A stretch of 64,000 nt of DNA from Luteimicrobium sp042670205 (GCF_042670205.1 NZ_JBHUWD010000001.1:124001-188000), one strand, 5' to 3'. Positions 19,888-27,163 are shown, counted from the stretch's first letter. Notes: a model not told the origin generated them from the sequence alone. A program made the numbers and translations.

Positions 19888-20745
19888 ATGACCGACGAGA
19901 AGCACACCGCTCCCCCGGCGATCGCACCGCAGGCGCCCGCGCCCCGGCCCGACCTGCCGACGGTGCGGGGTCCCGTCGCGGTCCCGCCCCCGCCGCCGTC
20001 GTCCGTCGCCACCGACGACCGCACGCACCAGCGCTACCAGGGTTCCGCGCAGACGGACGCCACGAGCGACAGCGGGACCGGTGCTGTGACCTCGACGCTC
20101 GCCGCGATGCGGAAGGCCGCCAAGAAGGTCACCTCCGTGGTGACGGGCGAGGGCGGCCTCGAGACCGGCGCGACGCCCGTCGTGGCGTCCGCCTCGGCGC
20201 CGGCGCAGACCCAGCAGGCACGTCCCGCCGCCCAGCCGGCGGCCGCGCAGCAGCCCCAGGGCCAGCAGCAGTACGCGTACGCCGGCGCGGCCGGCTACGC
20301 GGGCGCTCAGGCGGCTCAGCCGCAGCCGCAGGTCCAGGCGCAGGCGCAGCCCTCGATCCAGCCGACGGCGGCACACGCCGGGTCGGCGCGCCGCGTGCGG
20401 CTCGTGGTCTCCCGGGTCAACCCGTGGTCGGTCATGAAGATGGCGTTCCTGCTGTCGATCGCGATCGGGATCATCACGGTCGTGGCGGCCGCCGTCGTCT
20501 GGACGATCCTCAACGGGATGCACCTGTTCGCGAACGTCAACGACCTCGTCGAGTCGGTCGTCGGCGACGAGACGCAGGTGAACGTGCTCCAGTACGTGGC
20601 GTTCTCCCGGACCATGTCGCTCGCGACGCTGATCGCGGTCGCGAACATCGTGCTCATCACCGCGCTCTCGACGCTCGGTGCGTTCCTGTACAACATCGCC
20701 GCAGCGCTCGTGGGTGGGGTGCACGTCACGCTGACGGACGACTGA
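19888..20745 (+). CDS. DUF3566 domain membrane protein
   Basis: Actinobacterial protein always found after gyrA; its molecular role is not established. Residues 1-165 are low-complexity (Ala, Pro, Gln, Thr), including QPAAAQQPQGQQQYAY. The conserved DUF3566 part begins ARRVRLVVSRVNPWSVMKMAFLLSIAIG and has two TM helices (about 180-205 and 240-270), with PFAM-typical VNDLVESVVGD between them. I chose ATG 19888 (MTDEKHTAPP) because GAGG stands 9 nt ahead. ATG 19879 overlaps the gyrA stop and is possible. The gene is likely cotranscribed with gyrBA and ends at the hairpin before tRNA-Ile. Confidence 0.9.
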   Translation: MTDEKHTAPPAIAPQAPAPRPDLPTVRGPVAVPPPPPSSVATDDRTHQRYQGSAQTDATSDSGTGAVTSTLAAMRKAAKKVTSVVTGEGGLETGATPVVASASAPAQTQQARPAAQPAAAQQPQGQQQYAYAGAAGYAGAQAAQPQPQVQAQAQPSIQPTAAHAGSARRVRLVVSRVNPWSVMKMAFLLSIAIGIITVVAAAVVWTILNGMHLFANVNDLVESVVGDETQVNVLQYVAFSRTMSLATLIAVANIVLITALSTLGAFLYNIAAALVGGVHVTLTDD

Positions 20746-20759
20746 TCGGTTTGGGCGCG

Positions 20760-20791
20760 GCGGCGCACCTGGGGTAGTCTCAGTGCGCCGC
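20760..20791. terminator. Hairpin after the gyrBA-DUF3566 operon
   Basis: GCGGCGCAC (20760-20768) pairs exactly with GTGCGCCGC (20783-20791). The 14-nt loop contains TAGTCT, which resembles the -10 box of the following tRNA-Ile gene. Terminator and tRNA promoter therefore seem to share the same bases. Confidence 0.6.
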
Positions 20792-20840
20792 AACCCCGCC
20801 GACGGCCGTTCACCACGGTCGCGACGAACTGCGCGGCTAC

Positions 20841-20914
20841 GGGCCTATAGCTCAGACGGTTAGAGCGCTTCGCTGATAACGAAGAGGTCAGAGGTTCAAG
20901 TCCTCTTAGGCCCA
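20841..20914 (+). tRNA. tRNA-Ile (anticodon GAT)
   Basis: A 74-nt cloverleaf: acceptor GGGCCTA pairs with TAGGCCC, D-arm GCTCAGACGGTTAGAGC, anticodon loop CTGATAA with GAT, T-arm GAGGTTCAAGTCCTC and discriminator A at 20914. An encoded CCA follows at 20915-20917. tRNA-Ile(GAT) after gyrA is typical for actinobacteria. Confidence 0.97.
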
Positions 20915-20940
20915 CCACCGAACCCATCGAAGGGGGACGT

Positions 20941-21060
20941 ATGAAGAAGCTCCTGCTGCTCCTGATCGCCGCGGGCGTCGGGATCGTCGTCTGGCGCAAG
21001 CTCCGGGACGACGGCGGCGCACGCGATCTCTGGGCCGAGGTCACCGACACCTTCGAGTGA
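20941..21060 (+). CDS. DLW-39 family small membrane protein
   Basis: A 39-residue protein, MKKLLLLLIAAGVGIVVW followed by RKLRDDGGARDLWAEVTDTFE. It has one N-terminal TM helix and a charged tail containing the DLW motif that names the family. GAAGGGGG stands just before the ATG. It sits between tRNA-Ile and tRNA-Ala, the position in which the family is found across Micrococcales and relatives. Function is unknown. Confidence 0.93.
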   Translation: MKKLLLLLIAAGVGIVVWRKLRDDGGARDLWAEVTDTFE

Positions 21061-21076
21061 CACCGGCTCCGTGTCC

Positions 21077-21149
21077 GGGGCCATGGCGCAATTGGTAGCG
21101 CACCTGCTTTGCAAGCAGGGGGTTAGGGGTTCGAGTCCCCTTGGCTCCA
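21077..21149 (+). tRNA. tRNA-Ala (anticodon TGC)
   Basis: A 73-nt cloverleaf: acceptor GGGGCCA pairs with TGGCTCC and includes the G3-U70 identity pair of tRNA-Ala. The anticodon loop is CTTTGCAAG with TGC, the T-arm is AGGGGTTCGAGTCCCCT and the discriminator is A. CCA is encoded at 21150-21152. Confidence 0.97.
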
Positions 21150-21195
21150 CCAGCTCACACCGGTCCGACCTCCGCACGGCGGTCGAACCGGGACC

Positions 21196-21233
21196 AGGGC
21201 GGCGAACGACTCTCCGAGTCGCATCGCCGCCCT
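21196..21233. terminator. Bidirectional stem-loop after tRNA-Ala
   Basis: AGGGCGGCGA (21196-21205) pairs exactly with TCGCCGCCCT (21224-21233), and an inner CGACTC-TCC-GAGTCG hairpin continues the stack. It lies between the tRNA and the convergent SnoaL-like gene and can serve both. Confidence 0.75.
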
Positions 21234-21292
21234 GTCGTCTTCGCTGATCTCGATGCCGTCGCCCTCTTCTGACGTCGCCGGTCGCTTCTTCG

Positions 21293-21721
21293 TCAGGCGT
21301 GGCTGGGCGCGTTGCGGGGGTCGAAGCCGACCTGCAGCAGCAGCCCAAGTTGGTCGGCCACACCCCAGTGCTCCACCATCTTCCCGTCCTCGAACCGTCC
21401 CACGTCGAAGACGTCGACCTCGACCGGCCGGTTCGTGGGAGGGAAGCCCATGACGGAGCCGGTGTTCACGCCGCGGGCTCGATTCCTGGTCCAGACGATG
21501 GCACCGGAGACGACCAGGTCCTCGACGGTGAGCGAGAAGTCGCTCATCCAGCGGTGCAGGACCCGGCTCACGCCTTTTGCCCCTTCAAGACCCGCGTTGT
21601 TCCCGCGCTGGTGCTCCTCGACGTCGGCTGCCATGAAGGCGTCCAGCACCGACTCGTCGCCGGCACCAATTCCTTCCTCGACGATCCGGCGGAAGCGCTC
21701 ACCAACATCGATCGGATCCAT
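21293..21721 (-). CDS. SnoaL-like ester cyclase/NTF2-fold protein
   Basis: A small alpha+beta-barrel protein of the SnoaL/NTF2-like superfamily. Members include polyketide cyclases and many uncharacterised enzymes, so the substrate is unknown. Signatures are VEEHQRGNNAGLEGAKGV, the FSLTVEDLVVSGAIVWTRNR core and VDVFDVGRFEDGKMVEHWGV. I chose ATG 21721 (MDPIDVGERF, 142 aa), which has AAGGGG 9 nt ahead; ATG 21730 is the alternative. It diverges from a TetR gene across a shared palindromic operator, so it is probably that repressor's target. Confidence 0.85.
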   Translation of the reverse strand: MDPIDVGERFRRIVEEGIGAGDESVLDAFMAADVEEHQRGNNAGLEGAKGVSRVLHRWMSDFSLTVEDLVVSGAIVWTRNRARGVNTGSVMGFPPTNRPVEVDVFDVGRFEDGKMVEHWGVADQLGLLLQVGFDPRNAPSHA

Positions 21722-21739
21722 GTCTCTCATCCCCTTGAG

Positions 21740-21781
21740 ATAGAGCCAGACTCTATTCAAATAGAGTGTTACTCTATCCGG
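21740..21781. promoter_or_regulatory. TetR-type operator between SnoaL-like and tetR genes
   Basis: ACTCTATT-CA-AATAGAGT at 21750-21767 is an 8+8 bp palindrome. Further half-sites flank it: ATAGAG near 21740 and ACTCTAT at 21771-21777. The AT-rich array stands out against the GC-rich surroundings. It runs up to the TetR start codon, so the regulator gene may be leaderless and autorepressed. Confidence 0.75.
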
Positions 21782-22411
21782 GTGTCTGTCAAGACCCCTG
21801 CCGATCCACCGAGCCGGCCGACGCTCCGGCAGGAGCAGGCGGCGGTCACGCGCAGCCGTATCCTCACAGCCGCCCGGCGCCTGTTCTTCCGCGACGGGTA
21901 TGCCGCGACCACGCTCAAGACGGTGGCGGCGGAGGCGGGGGTCGCGGTCCAGACCGTCTACGCCGTCTTCGGCAGCAAGTCAGCGATCCTGACCGAGCTG
22001 CGCTGGATGGTGGTGGATCTCCCCGAGGCAGAGGTCGCGAGGCGCGAGGCCATGGCTGCGGCCACCGTCGAGGGAAGACTCGCCACCTTCGCGCACTCGA
22101 TTCGTCTCCGATGGGAACTCACGGGTGACGTCGTACAGATCGACCAAGACGCGGTACGCACCGACTTGTCCATCAAGGTCGAGATCCAGCCGGCGGAGAG
22201 TCGCCGTCAAGCAGGAATCTCTGCGTTCTCCCGCGCGCTTGTCGACGACTTCGGACTCGCCATCGACACCGCACGACTGGCTGCTGCACTGGACGCCCTG
22301 ACGATGTACCGGCTTTATGCCCAGCTTGTCGGGGTCCACGGGTGGAGTCCCGACGAATACGAGGCGTGGCTCGGAGCCCAGCTGGTGGGCAGCTTGGACT
22401 CGATCGCCTAG
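21782..22411 (+). CDS. TetR/AcrR family transcriptional regulator
   Basis: A one-component repressor. The N-terminal helix-turn-helix is AVTRSRILTAARRLFFRDGY followed by AATTLKTVAAEAGVAVQTVY and AVFGSKSAIL (residues about 22-70). The C-terminal ligand domain has no recognisable specificity. I chose GTG 21782 (VSVKTPADPPSRP, 209 aa); the longer frame upstream runs antisense to the SnoaL-like gene. No ribosome-binding site is seen, so translation may start at the mRNA 5' end. It is divergent from the SnoaL-like gene. Confidence 0.9.
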   Translation: MSVKTPADPPSRPTLRQEQAAVTRSRILTAARRLFFRDGYAATTLKTVAAEAGVAVQTVYAVFGSKSAILTELRWMVVDLPEAEVARREAMAAATVEGRLATFAHSIRLRWELTGDVVQIDQDAVRTDLSIKVEIQPAESRRQAGISAFSRALVDDFGLAIDTARLAAALDALTMYRLYAQLVGVHGWSPDEYEAWLGAQLVGSLDSIA

Positions 22412-22513
22412 TTCCGACGATCTCGGGTTCGTCATCGGGGACACTCCGTGCCTCATCGGCCAGGCCGAGACTCAGCTCGGTTCCGCACGGTCGACGGACG
22501 GCGGGGGAGAGGA

Positions 22514-23329
22514 TCAGGCGTAGCCGAACTGCTTGCGCGTCAGGGCGTCGAAGGCGCGGTCCGGGAGCACGGTGGCCAGCGCGACCGCGGTGCCGGCACC
22601 GGGGCCGATACGGTACCGGGTGCGCGGGCGGTCGACGACGGCGGCCTTCGCGACGAGCGCCGCGACGTCCTCCACGCTCGAGGTCTGCTTCTTGATCGCG
22701 GCGCCGGTGAAGTAGCGACGCATCGCGGCGGCCATGCCGGCGTACGGCCCGTCGCCGGACGCGGCGTCGAGGTGGTCCATCGCGGTGTCGTGCCAGTCGG
22801 TGTCGACATAGCTGGGCTGGACGAGCGTCACGTCGATGCCGAACTGCGCCACCTCCCCGCGGAGCGAGTCCGAGAGTGCCTCGAGCGCGAACTTCGAGGC
22901 GTGGTACCAGCCCCCGAGCGGCGCCGCGAACTCCCCGGCGAGCGAGGAGACGTTGACGATCCGGCCCTTGCCCTTCTCGCGCATCCCTGGCAGCACCGCC
23001 TGGATCAGCCCGACCGCGCCGAGGACGTTGACCTCGAGCTGGGCACGTGCGGCGTGGAGCGAGGTCTCCTCGACGCTCCCGAACTCGCCGTACCCGGCGC
23101 AGTTCACGAGCACGTCGATCGATCCGGCGGCGTCCGTCACGGCGTTGACGGCCCGGTATATCGACGGCTCGTCGGTGAGGTCGAGGGAGACGGGCGTCAC
23201 GCCGTCGAGCCGGGCGATGGCCGCCGTGGTGCGTGCGGCGCCGAAGACGGTGAGCCCCTGCGCGGCAAGGAGCTCGGCGGTGCGTGCGCCGATCCCGGAC
23301 GAGGCTCCGGTGACGAGTGCGACAGACAT
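22514..23329 (-). CDS. Short-chain dehydrogenase/reductase (SDR)
   Basis: A 271-aa NAD(P)-dependent classical SDR. The cofactor loop TGASSGIG is at residues 7-14. The structural NAG motif appears as LVNCAGYGEFG, the catalytic Ser as NVSSLAGEFAAPLGGW, and the catalytic YxxxK as YHASK. The C-terminus (GPGAGTAVALATVLPDRAFDAL) resembles the subgroup annotated as oxidoreductase or retinol-dehydrogenase-like. The substrate cannot be told. I chose ATG 23329 because AAGGG precedes it. The 10 codons upstream fall in an operator-like inverted repeat. It diverges from a TetR gene. Confidence 0.92.
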   Translation of the reverse strand: MSVALVTGASSGIGARTAELLAAQGLTVFGAARTTAAIARLDGVTPVSLDLTDEPSIYRAVNAVTDAAGSIDVLVNCAGYGEFGSVEETSLHAARAQLEVNVLGAVGLIQAVLPGMREKGKGRIVNVSSLAGEFAAPLGGWYHASKFALEALSDSLRGEVAQFGIDVTLVQPSYVDTDWHDTAMDHLDAASGDGPYAGMAAAMRRYFTGAAIKKQTSSVEDVAALVAKAAVVDRPRTRYRIGPGAGTAVALATVLPDRAFDALTRKQFGYA

Positions 23330-23342
23330 GCGACTACCCTTT

Positions 23343-23393
23343 CTGTGTACATCATTCACAATAAGAGGAGGTTACAGTGAACGACATGCACAG
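23343..23393. promoter_or_regulatory. Imperfect inverted repeat between SDR and tetR genes
   Basis: A 17-bp arm at 23343-23359 (CTGTGTACATCATTCAC) and the inverted arm at 23377-23393 agree at 13 of 17 positions. The right arm covers the start codon of the TetR gene. This is a plausible autoregulatory operator that also represses the SDR gene. Confidence 0.6.
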
Positions 23394-24048
23394 TCAACAG
23401 GATCGCGCGCTTCGGCTGCTCTGGGGCGTCGAGACCGCGACCAACCGCGGGCCCAAGGCCCGCTGGACGCCCGAGGACATCGCCGCCGCCGCCGTCGTGC
23501 TGGCCGACGAGGGGGGTCTGGACGCGGTCTCGCTCGCGCGGGTCGCGGCGCGCCTCGACATGACCACCACGGCGATCTACCGCTACGCGGACTCGAAGGC
23601 GACCCTCGTCGAGCTCATGGTCGACGTCGCGGTGGGGGAGCCGCCGCGGGACCTCGGGCCCGACTGGCGCCGGGCGTGCCGCGACTGGGCGCACCGGCTC
23701 GCTGAGCGCTACGCCGCCCATCCGTGGCTGAGCGACGTGCGACCGGCAGGGATGCCCCGCCAGCCGCACGTCTACGGCTGGATCGACGCGCTCGTCCGGG
23801 AGATCCCCGACGACGTCGCCGTCGACGCGCTGCGCCTCGCGCTGCTGCTCGACGGGATCGTGCGCGCCCACGCCGGCGTCGAACGGGGGCTGCGCGAGAC
23901 CGAGCCGGTCCCGTGGCTCAGCGAAGCGGTCGCGGCGCGCTACCCGGCCCTCGCCGCGGCACCGGCCCAGGACGTGTCGGACCCGCGCTCGGAGCTGGAG
24001 TTCGCGCTCGACGCCGTCCTGCGCGGGGTCTCGACGGTGAGCGACTGA
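23377..24048 (+). CDS. TetR family regulator with C-terminal TetR_C domain
   Basis: A 223-aa one-component regulator. The helix-turn-helix covers about residues 30-78: WTPEDIAAAAVVLADEGGLD followed by AVSLARVAARLDMTTTAIYR. The start GTG 23377 has an excellent AGGAGG 5 nt ahead. The C-terminal part (DLGPDWRRACRDWAHRLAER) is typical of Tet-repressor C-terminal-like regulators. The divergent SDR gene is the likely target. Confidence 0.93.
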   Translation: MNDMHSQQDRALRLLWGVETATNRGPKARWTPEDIAAAAVVLADEGGLDAVSLARVAARLDMTTTAIYRYADSKATLVELMVDVAVGEPPRDLGPDWRRACRDWAHRLAERYAAHPWLSDVRPAGMPRQPHVYGWIDALVREIPDDVAVDALRLALLLDGIVRAHAGVERGLRETEPVPWLSEAVAARYPALAAAPAQDVSDPRSELEFALDAVLRGVSTVSD

Positions 24049-24066
24049 GCAGCGCGGCGTGACGCA

Positions 24067-24105
24067 GCACCGCCCGCCGCGACCCGAGGTCGCGGCGGGC
24101 GGTGC
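24067..24105. terminator. Strong bidirectional terminator hairpin
   Basis: An 18-bp perfect stem: GCACCGCCCGCCGCGACC (24067-24084) pairs with 24088-24105 across a CGA loop. It lies between the convergent TetR and DUF5324-like genes. Confidence 0.85.
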
Positions 24106-24114
24106 CGGGGAACG

Positions 24115-25128
24115 TCAGGACTCCTTGTCCTCCGAGTCGACGCCGGTGATGGTCTCGGCGGCCTTGTCCGCGGCCGACTCGACCGTGTCCGAGGCCGCCG
24201 GCGCACTGGACTCGCGGGGCTTGCGCGGACGCGGCGTGGCCTTCGAGGCCGCCTTCTTGGTGGCGGAGACGGCCTGGTCGACGGCGTCCGAGACCTTGTC
24301 GGTCAGGTCGTCGGTCGCGTCGCTGACCTTCTCGCCGAGGTCACCGGCAGCGTCGGCGACCTTGTCCCGCGCCTCGCGGCCCCGGGCCACCGTCAGGCCG
24401 GCTGCCTCACCGACGGCCTCCGCGGCGTCTCCCGCGGCCTCCTTGGTGTTGTCGACGAACGCGCCGAAGCTGTGCGACGGCGTCGGGCCCGGCTCGGCCC
24501 ACGGGTCGACCTGGGGGCGGGAGCGACGCCAGGCGCCGAAGGCAGCGAGCCCGGCGACGAGCAGGCCGAAGAACCACCACTTCTTGTGGGACTTGCCGCC
24601 GCCGTCGGCGGACTCGGCGATCTTGGCCGCTCGGCCGCTCGAGGAGCCGACCGCCTTGCGGACCGCTTCCGCCCCACCCACCGTCTCGGCACCCACCGAC
24701 TCGGCCGCCGCCCTGGCGACCTCCGCGACCTTCTCCGGCGCCTTGTTGAGGGCGTCCGCGCCGGCCGTCAGCCCGACGCTGGTCGCCTTGCCCGCGCCCT
24801 CGCCGGCCTGGGCCGCGAGGGCGTTGATGCGCGCCACGATGCGGGGCAGGAACTCGTCGATGAGGCGGTCGTGCGCCGAGTCGATCACGGGACCGGCCTT
24901 CACGGCGGCCTTCTCGACCTGGGGCGCCGCGGCCTGGAGGCTCTGGTGGTAGGCGTCCTCGAGGCGCGGCTTGAGCCAGTCGAGGAACGCTTCGACGCGT
25001 GGCGTCGTCCAGTCCTTGGCTGCGATCGCGGCGTCCTTGGCGGCCGAGGCCGCGTCCTGTGCCTGACCGGCGAGCTGCGCCGCCTGGTCCTTGAGGTGCT
25101 CGGTGTCCACCGCGGTGCGCTTGGCCAT
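24115..25128 (-). CDS. DUF5324-like helical membrane protein
   Basis: A 337-aa protein rich in Ala, Lys and Glu. Residues 1-180 form long amphipathic helices (LKDQAAQLAGQAQDAASAAK, LNKAPEKVAEVARAAAESVG). One TM helix (KKWWFFGLLVAGLAAFGAW) lies near 190. The tail repeats LEA/apolipophorin-like helices (DKVADAAGDLGEKVSDATDD). Start ATG 25128 follows AGGAGAGGGAG. In streptomycetes a DUF5324 gene stands at this spot beside the cyclophilin gene, so I assign it by position and composition. Role unknown; a membrane-associated structural or stress protein is a guess. Confidence 0.75.
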   Translation of the reverse strand: MAKRTAVDTEHLKDQAAQLAGQAQDAASAAKDAAIAAKDWTTPRVEAFLDWLKPRLEDAYHQSLQAAAPQVEKAAVKAGPVIDSAHDRLIDEFLPRIVARINALAAQAGEGAGKATSVGLTAGADALNKAPEKVAEVARAAAESVGAETVGGAEAVRKAVGSSSGRAAKIAESADGGGKSHKKWWFFGLLVAGLAAFGAWRRSRPQVDPWAEPGPTPSHSFGAFVDNTKEAAGDAAEAVGEAAGLTVARGREARDKVADAAGDLGEKVSDATDDLTDKVSDAVDQAVSATKKAASKATPRPRKPRESSAPAASDTVESAADKAAETITGVDSEDKES

Positions 25129-25221
25129 GGGTGCTCCCTCTCCTGAGGCTGTCCTGATGTCGGTCGCTGACCTCCCACTCTGCCACCGAGTCCACAGGGC
25201 TCGCATGCGAGAATGGGGGAC

Positions 25222-25761
25222 ATGTTCGCAACCCTGCACACGAGCGCCGGGGACATCCGGCTCGAGCTCCTCGAGAACCACGCACCCAAGACGGTGGCGA
25301 ACTTCACGGGGCTCGCCACCGGCAGCAAGACGTGGACGGACCCCCGCACGGGGGCCGAGCGCAACGACCCGCTGTACTCGGACGTGATCTTCCACCGCGT
25401 CATCGACGACTTCATGATCCAGGGCGGTGACCCGCTCGGCACCGGTACCGGTGGCCCGGGTTACACGTTCAACGACGAGATCCACCCCGAGCTGCAGTTC
25501 GACCAGCCGTACCTCCTGGCCATGGCGAACGCCGGCAAGCGCCGCAACCCGATCACGGGCGAGGTCGAGGGCACCAACGGCTCGCAGTTCTTCATCACGA
25601 CCGTCGCCACGCCCTGGCTGACCGGCAAGCACACGATCTTCGGCCGTGTCGCGGACGACGAGAGCCGCGCCGTCGTCGACGCGATCGGCAAGACGCCGGT
25701 GCGCCCGGGGGACCGCCCGGTCGAGGACATCGTCCTCCAGTCGGTGACGATCGAGGACTGA
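25222..25761 (+). CDS. ppiA: Cyclophilin-type peptidyl-prolyl cis-trans isomerase
   Basis: Catalyses cis-trans isomerisation of X-Pro bonds; no signal peptide is seen, so it is cytosolic. The 179-aa protein has the active-site signature VIFHRVIDDFMIQGGDPLGT, the MANAGKR region and GSQFFITTVATPWLTGKHTI, with the catalytic Arg in FHR. I chose ATG 25222 (MFATLHTSAGDIRLELL). An in-frame ATG at 25213 would add three residues. It sits beside the rhomboid gene in a conserved actinobacterial order. Confidence 0.95.
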   Translation: MFATLHTSAGDIRLELLENHAPKTVANFTGLATGSKTWTDPRTGAERNDPLYSDVIFHRVIDDFMIQGGDPLGTGTGGPGYTFNDEIHPELQFDQPYLLAMANAGKRRNPITGEVEGTNGSQFFITTVATPWLTGKHTIFGRVADDESRAVVDAIGKTPVRPGDRPVEDIVLQSVTIED

Positions 25762-25777
25762 CACCATCTCCACGCCG

Positions 25778-26641
25778 ATGCCGCCCGGCCCCCAGGGGCC
25801 GGGCGGTCCTGCTCCCGCCGAGGTACCCGTCTGCCCGCGTCACCCCGACCGGGTCTCGTACGTGCGCTGCCAGCGGTGCGGCAGGCCGGCGTGCCCGGAG
25901 TGCCAGCGTCCCGCCGCTGTCGGCATCCAGTGCGTGGACTGCGTCCGCGAGGGGAAGAAGAACGCCCCCACGCCGCGCGGCGTCTACGGCGCCACGCTGC
26001 GTTCCGGTCGTCCCGTCGTCACGCTGACCCTCATCGGGATCTGCGCGGTGAGCTGGATCCTCCAGCTCGTGACCGACGGCTCGTGGACCGAACGGTGGGC
26101 GTTCGCACCGTTCATCGCGCAGCACGAGCCGTGGCGGTTCCTCACCACGGCGTTCCTGCACAGCACCAACCCGCTGCACATCCTGTTCAACATGTACGCG
26201 CTGTGGATCATGGGCCAGTTCCTCGAGCCGCTGCTCGGGCGGGCGCGGTTCCTCGCGTTGTTCGTGCTGACAGCGCTGGCCGGGTCGGTCGGGGTGCTGC
26301 TGCTCGCCGGTGGGCCCAGGCACCAGGCCTGGTACACCGCCGCGATCGGTGCGTCGGGCGCCGTCTTCGGTCTGTTCGGCGCCGCGATCCCTGTGCTGCG
26401 TCAGCGGGGGATGCAGGCGACCCAGATGGTCGGCCTGATCGTCGTGAACTTCGCACTCGGGTTCTTCATCGCGAACGTGGCCTGGCAGGCGCACCTGGGC
26501 GGCATGATCGCCGGGCTCGCCCTCGGTGCAGCCTTCGCGTACGCGCCGCGCGAGCGTCGTGCGCTGGTCGGTTGGGGCGCGTCGGCGCTCCTGCTCGTCC
26601 TGCTGGTGGTGCTGTCCGTGCTGAAGTACGCGTCCGTCTGA
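25778..26641 (+). CDS. Rhomboid family serine protease with N-terminal zinc-finger
   Basis: An intramembrane protease or pseudoprotease of 287 aa. Residues 19-55 form a B-box-like zinc finger (CPRH...CQRCGRPACPECQ...CVDC). The rhomboid domain follows, with six or seven TM helices, HILFNMYALW, the catalytic Ser in GASGAVFG (Ser193) and the catalytic His in AHLGGMIAG (His239). Both catalytic residues are present, so activity is plausible; substrates are unknown. A 12-bp hairpin overlaps its first codons (25781-25806) and may terminate ppiA transcription. Confidence 0.93.
   Translation: MPPGPQGPGGPAPAEVPVCPRHPDRVSYVRCQRCGRPACPECQRPAAVGIQCVDCVREGKKNAPTPRGVYGATLRSGRPVVTLTLIGICAVSWILQLVTDGSWTERWAFAPFIAQHEPWRFLTTAFLHSTNPLHILFNMYALWIMGQFLEPLLGRARFLALFVLTALAGSVGVLLLAGGPRHQAWYTAAIGASGAVFGLFGAAIPVLRQRGMQATQMVGLIVVNFALGFFIANVAWQAHLGGMIAGLALGAAFAYAPRERRALVGWGASALLLVLLVVLSVLKYASV
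25781..25806. terminator. 12-bp GC hairpin at the rhomboid start codon
   Basis: CCGCCCGGCCCC (25781-25792) pairs exactly with GGGGCCGGGCGG (25795-25806). It lies 20 bp after the ppiA stop and directly after the rhomboid ATG, so it could act as a ppiA terminator or limit rhomboid translation. Confidence 0.55.
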
Positions 26642-26646
26642 CCCGG

Positions 26647-26718
26647 TTATCCACAGGGAAGGCGACTCTCCCCAGGGTTACTCACAGGTGTGGAGTTACA
26701 TGCGTGTAGTTATCCACA
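26647..26718. promoter_or_regulatory. DnaA-box cluster between rhomboid gene and crgA
   Basis: Two perfect TTATCCACA boxes in the same orientation lie at 26647-26655 and 26710-26718. A variant, TTACTCACA, lies between them at 26678-26686. The 109-bp gap lies between the convergent rhomboid and crgA genes. Confidence 0.7.
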
Positions 26719-26750
26719 CCGTCGTCCACCGCTGGGGACATCGCCACGCA

Positions 26751-27014
26751 TCACTTCCAGCGCGTGAGCATCCCGAAGCCGGCGATCATGAGCCCGAAGC
26801 CGATCGCGAGGTTCCACCGGCCGATCGGGGGGATCGGCAGGTCCGACTTGCCGCTCGTCAGGTAGAAGACCACGACCCACGCGAGCCCCACGATCATGAG
26901 CCCCAGCACCACGGGGACGAACCACGCGGGGTTGCCGGTCTGGTGGCGGGCGGAGACGGCGACCGTCTCCGAGGGGCCGGCGGACTTCTTCTTGCGGCGC
27001 TTGGACTCGGGCAC
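26751..27014 (-). CDS. crgA: Cell division protein CrgA
   Basis: CrgA is a small septal membrane protein that modulates FtsZ-ring assembly and recruits peptidoglycan synthases in actinobacteria. The 87-aa product begins VPESKRRKKKSAGPS, a basic cytosolic tail, and has TM helices at PAWFVPVVLGLMIVGLAWVVVFYL (about 31-54) and WNLAIGFGLMIAGFGMLTRW, separated by the conserved GKSDLPIPPIGRWN linker. I chose GTG 27014 with AAGGA upstream; the longer frame has no similarity. Neighbours (rhomboid, DUF881, pabA, PASTA kinase operon) are the standard ones. Confidence 0.96.
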   Translation of the reverse strand: MPESKRRKKKSAGPSETVAVSARHQTGNPAWFVPVVLGLMIVGLAWVVVFYLTSGKSDLPIPPIGRWNLAIGFGLMIAGFGMLTRWK

Positions 27015-27163
27015 GAGGAGAGTTCCTTGCTCTGGCGGCCGTGGCCGGCGTTCGTTGTCGGGCGGTCCGTCTGGTGGGCGTCGTCGTCGACCCCCGCCAG
27101 GCAGGACCCCAGCGTAGCGGTCCGTGCAGGGAGCACCGTGCCACCCCTGCGACAATGGGCGCC

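Noticed and set aside
21299..21781. N-terminal extension of the first TetR frame by 161 codons
   Set aside because: It is antisense to the SnoaL-like gene and the TetR homology begins after GTG 21782.
21153..24110. Integrative element at tRNA-Ala
   Set aside because: No integrase, relaxase or duplicated tRNA end is visible; I only report a synteny break.
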